A DNA stretch of 22,330 bases from Baffinella frigidus (lineage: Eukaryota > Cryptophyceae > Cryptomonadales > Baffinellaceae), in NCBI GenBank assembly GCA_026770585.1, contig MU646696.1, positions 158,319 to 180,648 of the forward strand, in the 5' to 3' direction. Positions 18,930 to 22,330 of the stretch are shown here, piece by piece; the first letter of the stretch is position 1; every line of letters starts with the position of its first letter. The translations under genes were made by a program, and so were the position numbers. The notes under the pieces were generated by a model. That model saw nothing but the letters and a program-made list of their open reading frames with translations, was not told the DNA's origin and searched no databases.

Positions 18930-19231
18930 GTTTGCAGAAGGCTCTTCACGGGCGCCATCCCGCACTGTATGGGTAGTGGTGGTGAGGCATGTATGTGGAT
19001 AAATATGTCTGGTATGTATGGTGTATACCACGTGTATGGATAAATATGTCTGGTATGTATGGTGTATACCACGTGTAATATGTCTGGTATGTATGGTGTA
19101 TACCACGTGTAATATGTCTGGTATGTATGGTGTATACCACGTGTATATGTCTGGTATGTATGGTGTATACCACGTGTATGGGTAGTGGTGGTGTTTGCAG
19201 AGGGCTCTTCACGGGCGCCATCTCGCACTGT
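18930..19231 (+). repeat. Five-copy minisatellite between two copies of a flanking segment
   Basis: The unit ATATGTCTGGTATGTATGGT, then GTATACCACGTGT, starts at 19003, 19044, 19078, 19112 and 19145 (spacings 41, 34, 34, 33). The segment GTTTGCAGARGGCTCTTCAC, with GGGCGCCATC.CGCACTGT, lies on both sides (18930-18969, 19192-19231), as does TATGGGTAGTGGTGGTG. The whole block looks like a duplication that trapped or created the array. Confidence 0.85.
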
Positions 19232-19530
19232 TCCTCAGGATGCGAGGGAGGGGATTTCCGAGCAACCCCTAACCCCTCCGCCGGTTGTCTGCAGATGGCT
19301 GCAGAGCACGGGGAGGACGGAGACCAAGAGGACGCGCGCCCATGCACCCCCCCCGGCCGCATCCCACACTCTTCCTCCGGATGCGAGGGGGGAGATTTCC
19401 GAGAAACCCCTGAATCCTCCGCCGGTTGTCTGCAGATGGCTGCGGCGCACGCCGCGCACGCAGAGCACGCTGCGGACGGAGAGCAAGAGCACGCCTTATC
19501 ACACACCCCGCCGGGCGCCATCCCGCGCCG
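19228..19530 (+). CDS. MAAAH exon array, copies 3 and 4, 141-bp period
   Basis: Copy 3 (ATG 19295): MAAEHGEDGDQEDARPCTPP and on. Copy 4 (ATG 19436): MAAAHAAHAEHAADGEQEHA, then LSHTPPGAIPRR. Each is preceded by GATGCGAGGG, GATTTCCGAG, AACCCCT and CCGCCGGTTGTCTGCAG. Both lie in one continuous frame here (19127-19630), because the 141-bp period is a multiple of three. The acidic and His-rich part resembles a disordered linker. Splice status is uncertain. Confidence 0.4.
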
Positions 19531-19539
19531 CAGCGAGGC

Positions 19540-19785
19540 AGCCCCAAACCCTGCACCCTACACCCTAATCCTCACCAGGATTAAACCCGAAACACTGTAC
19601 CCTACCCCCCCCCTGCACCCTACACCCTAAACGCACCCCGCTGGGCGTCATCCCGCGCCGCAGCGAGGAGGGTTTAGGGTTCAGGGTTTAGGGTTTAGTG
19701 TTTAGGGTTTAGGGTTTCACCCCTAGACCCGACACCCTGTACCCTGAACCCTCGACCCTACACTCTAAACCCTAAACCCTGTACC

Positions 19786-19852
<67 letters not shown>

Positions 19853-19968
19853 ACCCTGTACCCGAACCCCCCTGTACCCTAAACCCCTGCACCCTAAAAC
19901 CCCTGCACCCTAAACCCCCTGTACCCTAAACTCTAAACTCTACACTCTCAACGTGTGACACTCCATGT
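19540..19968 (-). repeat. C-rich telomere-like block with a head-to-head junction
   Basis: G-rich units (TTTAGGG, TTCAGGG) at 19669-19708 meet C-rich units (CCCTGAA, CCCTAAA, then about eleven perfect CCCTCAA) from 19711 to 19860. CCCCTGTACCCTAAA units continue to 19930. CGCATCCCGCGCCGCAGCG-like DNA appears at about 19516 and 19645. Confidence 0.85.
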
Positions 19969-19974
19969 CTGCAG

Positions 19975-20047
19975 AAGCACACAGTGCACGCCCTACGCGC
20001 AGATCAAGCGCTCCCTCCCTCCGTCACGGTCCCCCAACCCTCAACCC
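19975..20047. repeat. GCGCTCCCTCGCACCTTCAC repeat, four copies
   Basis: A 50-bp segment ending GGTCCCCCAACCCT precedes telomere-like DNA at 19979-20044, 20560-20622, 20772-20825 and 20925-20980. The first two also share CACAGTGCACGC.CT.CGCG. It marks the same junction with the telomere-like tract each time, which suggests duplicated modules. Confidence 0.75.
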
Positions 20048-20104
20048 TACACCCTACACCCTACACCCTACACCCTACACCCTACACCCTGAACCCTGAA
20101 CCTC
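20048..20104 (-). repeat. CCCTACA heptamer array
   Basis: Seven near-perfect CCCTACA units, then CCCTGAA. It is followed by CTCGAGTGGGCGGAGTGGG, AGCAAACCGTGGAAG, which recurs near 20986-21020. Confidence 0.9.
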
Positions 20105-20149
20105 GAGTGGGCGGAGTGGGAGCAAACCGTGGAAGGCTGGAATGGGGAG

Positions 20150-20313
20150 CGTTTTAAACTTATCTCAAAAAAGGGATTCTAAAATTTGTTTTCTTAAGTC
20201 AATTCCTGTACAAATTCGTCAACTTGTTATTTTCTCTGCGCATAAGTTGACATATTTGAAGAGGAATTGACTTAAGAAAACGAATTTTAGAATCCCTTTT
20301 CTGAGATAAAAAC
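20150..20313. mobile_element. Foldback with about 70-bp arms
   Basis: The left arm runs TTATCTCAAAAAAGGGATTC, TAAAATTTGTTTTCTTAAGT, CAATTCCTGTACAAATTCGT, CAACTTGT. The right arm is its complement with few changes. Short GC-poor loop (TATTTTCTCTGCGCA). Inner GTCAACTT...AAGTTGAC resembles the QVDTLG DNA core. Confidence 0.85.
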
Positions 20314-20353
20314 GTGGGGTTGTAAACATTTGTACGAGTCACGGGCGGGGCTT

Positions 20354-20455
20354 GGTCACGTATCTCCCGTACATACGGGAGATACGGGACCAAACGCGAT
20401 ATTTATGTGAAAATTCCTATACACCGGCCCACTTGTAAACGACTTGTCAAGTTGA
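20354..20455. mobile_element. GTATCTCCCGTA hairpin element and its half copy
   Basis: GGTCACGTATCTCCCGTA and its complement form a 38-bp stem-loop (20354-20391). CAAACGCGATATTTATGTGA, AAATTCCTATACACCGG and TGTAAACGACTTGTCAACTT-like DNA follow. A second copy at 20826-20915 keeps only one arm plus GTTACTACACAGCGG. The 8538-8597 hairpin is a relative with a different stem. Confidence 0.7.
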
Positions 20456-20562
20456 TAGACTCAGGGTTGGGGAGGTCACACGAGAGAGAAGATAATCTCG
20501 AGGGGCCTACCCAGAGTCGTATATCACCAAGAATACAACGTATACGAAGATAGAACTTGTCA
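20456..20562. repeat. Dispersed repeat CTACCCAGAGTCATA, copy 2
   Basis: GATAGACTCAGGGTTGG, CTACCCAGAGTCGTATATCA and CGTATACGAAGATA are retained. The GAGAGCAGAAGATGCTCT hairpin is altered. Confidence 0.65.
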
Positions 20563-20622
20563 CAGTGCACGCTCTGCGCGCAGCCCAAGCGCTCCCTCGC
20601 ACCTTCACTGTCCCCCAACCCC

Positions 20623-20825
20623 GGTTGGGGGTTGGGGGACCGGGTTTTGGGTTCAGGGTTCAGGGTTTCGGGTTTAGGGTTTCGGGTTCAGGGTTTAGGG
20701 TTCAGCGTTTAGGATTCAGGGTTTCGGGTTTCGGGTTGGGGGTTGGGGGTTTAGGGTTGGGAGACCGTGATAAACATCGCGGACCAAACGCTCCCTCGCA
20801 CCTTCACGGTCCCCCAACCCTAAAC
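20623..20825 (+). repeat. Telomere-like tract with TTTCGGG variants
   Basis: GGGTTCA, GGGTTTC and GGGTTGG units. The start is a small palindrome, CCCCAACCCCGGTTGGGGGTTGG. Confidence 0.85.
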
Positions 20826-21025
20826 CGTATATACGGGAGATACGTGACCACACGCGACATTCGTGTGAAAGTTACTACACAGCGGTCCATGTGTAAACGA
20901 CTTATGAACTTGTAAAGCCATCCCCTGCGCGCAGACCAAGCGCCCCCTCGCACCTTCATGGTCCCCCAACCCTCAACCCTACACCTCGAGTGGGTGGAGG
21001 GGGAGCAAACCGTGGAAGACTCATC

Positions 21026-21172
21026 CGGGCTACGAAGGGATTTCCGGCACATTTCGTGCCACCTTTCTGTTACCTTATCCGTAGGACCCCCCCTGTGCTC
21101 CTACGGGGTGCCTATCGTAGGGTCCTAGGTCTTATCGCTTAGGGTTTATTCAAAATCCCTTCGAAGTCCTGA
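21026..21172 (+). mobile_element. Third copy of the CGAAGGGATTT MITE family
   Basis: GCTACGAAGGGATTTCCGGC at the left, AAATCCCTTCGAAGTCC at the right. Internal CTGTTACCTTATCCGTAGGA and TTATCGCTTAGGG match 14712-14872. The outer CCACACAG ends are not present here, so this copy is either truncated at both sides or a sub-family with different ends. Confidence 0.75.
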
Positions 21173-21230
21173 GCAAGTGAAACCCCTAACACCCCCACCC
21201 TCCTCCCTCCACCCTCCACCCCGCACTCGG

Positions 21231-21680
21231 GTTGCTGAGCACTACACCACCATTAGTCAGCACTATAACACTACTAGTCAGCACTATAATACCATAAGCC
21301 AGCACTGCAATACTACTAGTCAGCACTACACCACTACGAGTCAGCACTACAAGACTATTGCGGGCTCTGGCAGGCGACACGCGAGAGCAGAAGATGCTCT
21401 AGGGAGTCACCTACCCAGAGTCATACATCACCAAGTATGCAACGTTTACGAAGATTCATCCGGAACCCGGGAGCCTACAACACTATTAGTCAGCACTACA
21501 ATACTACTAGTCAGCACTGCGATACTTCTAGTCAGCACTAAAACACTTCTCAGAAAAGAATATATTAAGAGGATTAAGAGGAAAGGAGGGGAAAACCCAA
21601 CTACCAGTCAGCACTACAACACTACTAGTCAGCACTAGTCAGCACTACAATACTCCTAGTCAGCAGTACACCACTCCTAA
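21231..21680 (+). repeat. 21-bp minisatellite ACTAGTCAGCACTACAA, in three blocks
   Basis: Unit ACTACTAGTCAGCACTACAA plus one base, at about 21238-21358, 21478-21550 and 21599-21678. The gap 21361-21454 is copy 3 of the CTACCCAGAGTCATA repeat; the gap 21551-21598 is AG-rich. GGAACCCGGGAGC occurs at 21461 and 21682. All frames stay open through the array; I do not call a protein. Confidence 0.9.
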
Positions 21681-21698
21681 CCCGGAACCCGGGAGCAG

Positions 21699-21965
21699 GG
21701 CGGGGCCGAGCGAGACGGCGAGGCGGCGGGGCAGCAGACGGGCCCGCTCCTCGAGGCAGAGATCGGCATGCTGCACACGCACCCCCCCCACGAGTTCGGG
21801 CAACGGACGCAGGCCCACCAGGAATTCGGGCAGCGGACGCAGTCCCACCAGGAGTTCGGACATCGGGCGTACGCCCACCAGGAATCGGGTGTGCTGAGGA
21901 CGTTTGCGGGGACACCTCGGACGCCTTCCCCGGAGCTCGAAACGGTGTTTGCCCCAGATCGTTAG
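21699..21965 (+). CDS. Likely C-terminal exon with 10-residue repeats
   Basis: After GGGAGCAG the plus strand is open for 88 codons to TAG (21963-21965): GGAERDGEAAGQQTGPLLEA, then EIGMLHTHPP, then three repeats of EFGQRTQAHQ type (EFGQRTQSHQ, EFGHRAYAHQ), then ESGVLRTF and a proline-rich tail with SPELETVFAPDR. The exact 30-bp repeat keeps frame and synonymous changes are present. Telomere-like DNA follows immediately after the stop. The opposite strand is also open but reads as Pro/Arg-rich low complexity. No family is recognised; it could be a disordered tail. Confidence 0.45.
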   Translation, partial: GGAERDGEAAGQQTGPLLEAEIGMLHTHPPHEFGQRTQAHQEFGQRTQSHQEFGHRAYAHQESGVLRTFAGTPRTPSPELETVFAPDR

Positions 21966-22330
21966 GTCTAGGGTGTAGGGTGTAGGGTGTAGGGTTTAGG
22001 GTTTAGGGTTTAAAGTTTAGGATTTAGGGTTTAGGGTTTAGGGTTTAGGGTCGGTTCGAAACTCAAGAAACGGTGGTCGGGTGGTCGACGCCATCCGGAG
22101 TGAACCCTAAAACCCTAAACCCTAACACCCTGAACCCTAACACCCTGAACCATAAACCCCAAACCCTAAACCCTAAACCCTCAACCCTCAACCCTCAACC
22201 CTCCACCCTCCACCCCAAACCCTAACCCCCAAACCCCAAACCCTACACCCTAAACCCCAAACCCTCAACCCTCAACCCTCAACCCTACACCCAAGGGGGG
22301 CGGAGCGCCTGTGGGGGAGGCGGGGGAGGG
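21966..22330. repeat. Telomere-like tracts of both orientations and GC-rich end
   Basis: G-rich TTTAGGG units (21968-22050), a 52-bp unique spacer, then C-rich CCCTAAA, CCCTCAA and CCCCAAA units (22104-22292). The last 38 bases are G-rich, without a gene. Confidence 0.85.

Noticed and set aside
18946-19521. 191-codon minus-strand frame with YTIHTRH repeats
   Set aside because: Most of it is the minisatellite read in reverse; the rest is antisense to the MAAAH units.
21231-21680. CRISPR-like array (short repeats at regular spacing)
   Set aside because: The 21-bp units are contiguous with no unique spacers, and the surrounding DNA is eukaryotic. The arrays at 8657 and 5455 fail for the same reason.

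Overview
The window looks like nuclear DNA from a single-celled eukaryote, most likely a microalga. There is no prokaryotic gene density, no operon and no ribosome-binding-site pattern. Long open frames are rare. Many short segments look like exons bounded by AG and GT, and the DNA is full of degenerate TTTAGGG/CCCTAAA-type (plant/algal telomere-like) tracts, microsatellites, minisatellites and small foldback elements. From memory only, peptide readings of two dispersed repeats (KEAWLLC..., SEVPLY...) resemble spurious proteins predicted in cryptophyte and other microalgal genomes. A cryptophyte is a guess, not a result.

Layout. 0-2.9 kb: telomere-like tracts of both orientations around small minus-strand exon-like pieces. 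2.9-4.8 kb: a nest of about 100-180 bp inverted-repeat elements, a dispersed KEAWLLC repeat and a short retroposon. 4.8-5.4 kb: 7-bp tandem arrays and a plausible acidic minus-strand exon. 5.5-7.7 kb: two GAA-tailed retroposons with target-site duplications, a 126-bp MITE, and minus-strand exon-like repeats separated by telomere-like DNA. 7.7-9.4 kb: microsatellites, foldbacks and a 21-bp tandem array. 9.4-12.6 kb: interleaved duplicated exon-like modules, two of them hit by MITEs. 12.8-13.34 kb: hairpins and two foldbacks. 13.4-14.54 kb: the best genic core, a divergent pair of first exons. 14.7-15.9 kb: a MITE, a short open frame and a chain of foldbacks. 16.2-18.2 kb: six copies of an acidic exon with conserved GT donors, then a longer exon split by a 54-bp-TIR MITE. 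18.6-19.5 kb: four copies of another exon-like unit. 19.5-22.3 kb: telomere-like blocks, foldbacks, a 21-bp minisatellite and a likely C-terminal exon.

How it fits together. No complete gene can be read and no function can be assigned. The window is best described as a graveyard or nursery of tandemly duplicated exons whose introns consist largely of telomere-like repeat and whose copies were repeatedly hit by small non-autonomous transposons. Because modules are duplicated, several insertions have an empty paralogous site inside the same window, so element ends and target duplications can be read directly. The most useful results are a MITE group with CCAC...GTGG ends and 2-bp duplications, a retroposon with an 11-bp duplication, a MITE whose removal leaves an open frame, and a set of foldbacks that share only a short core motif.
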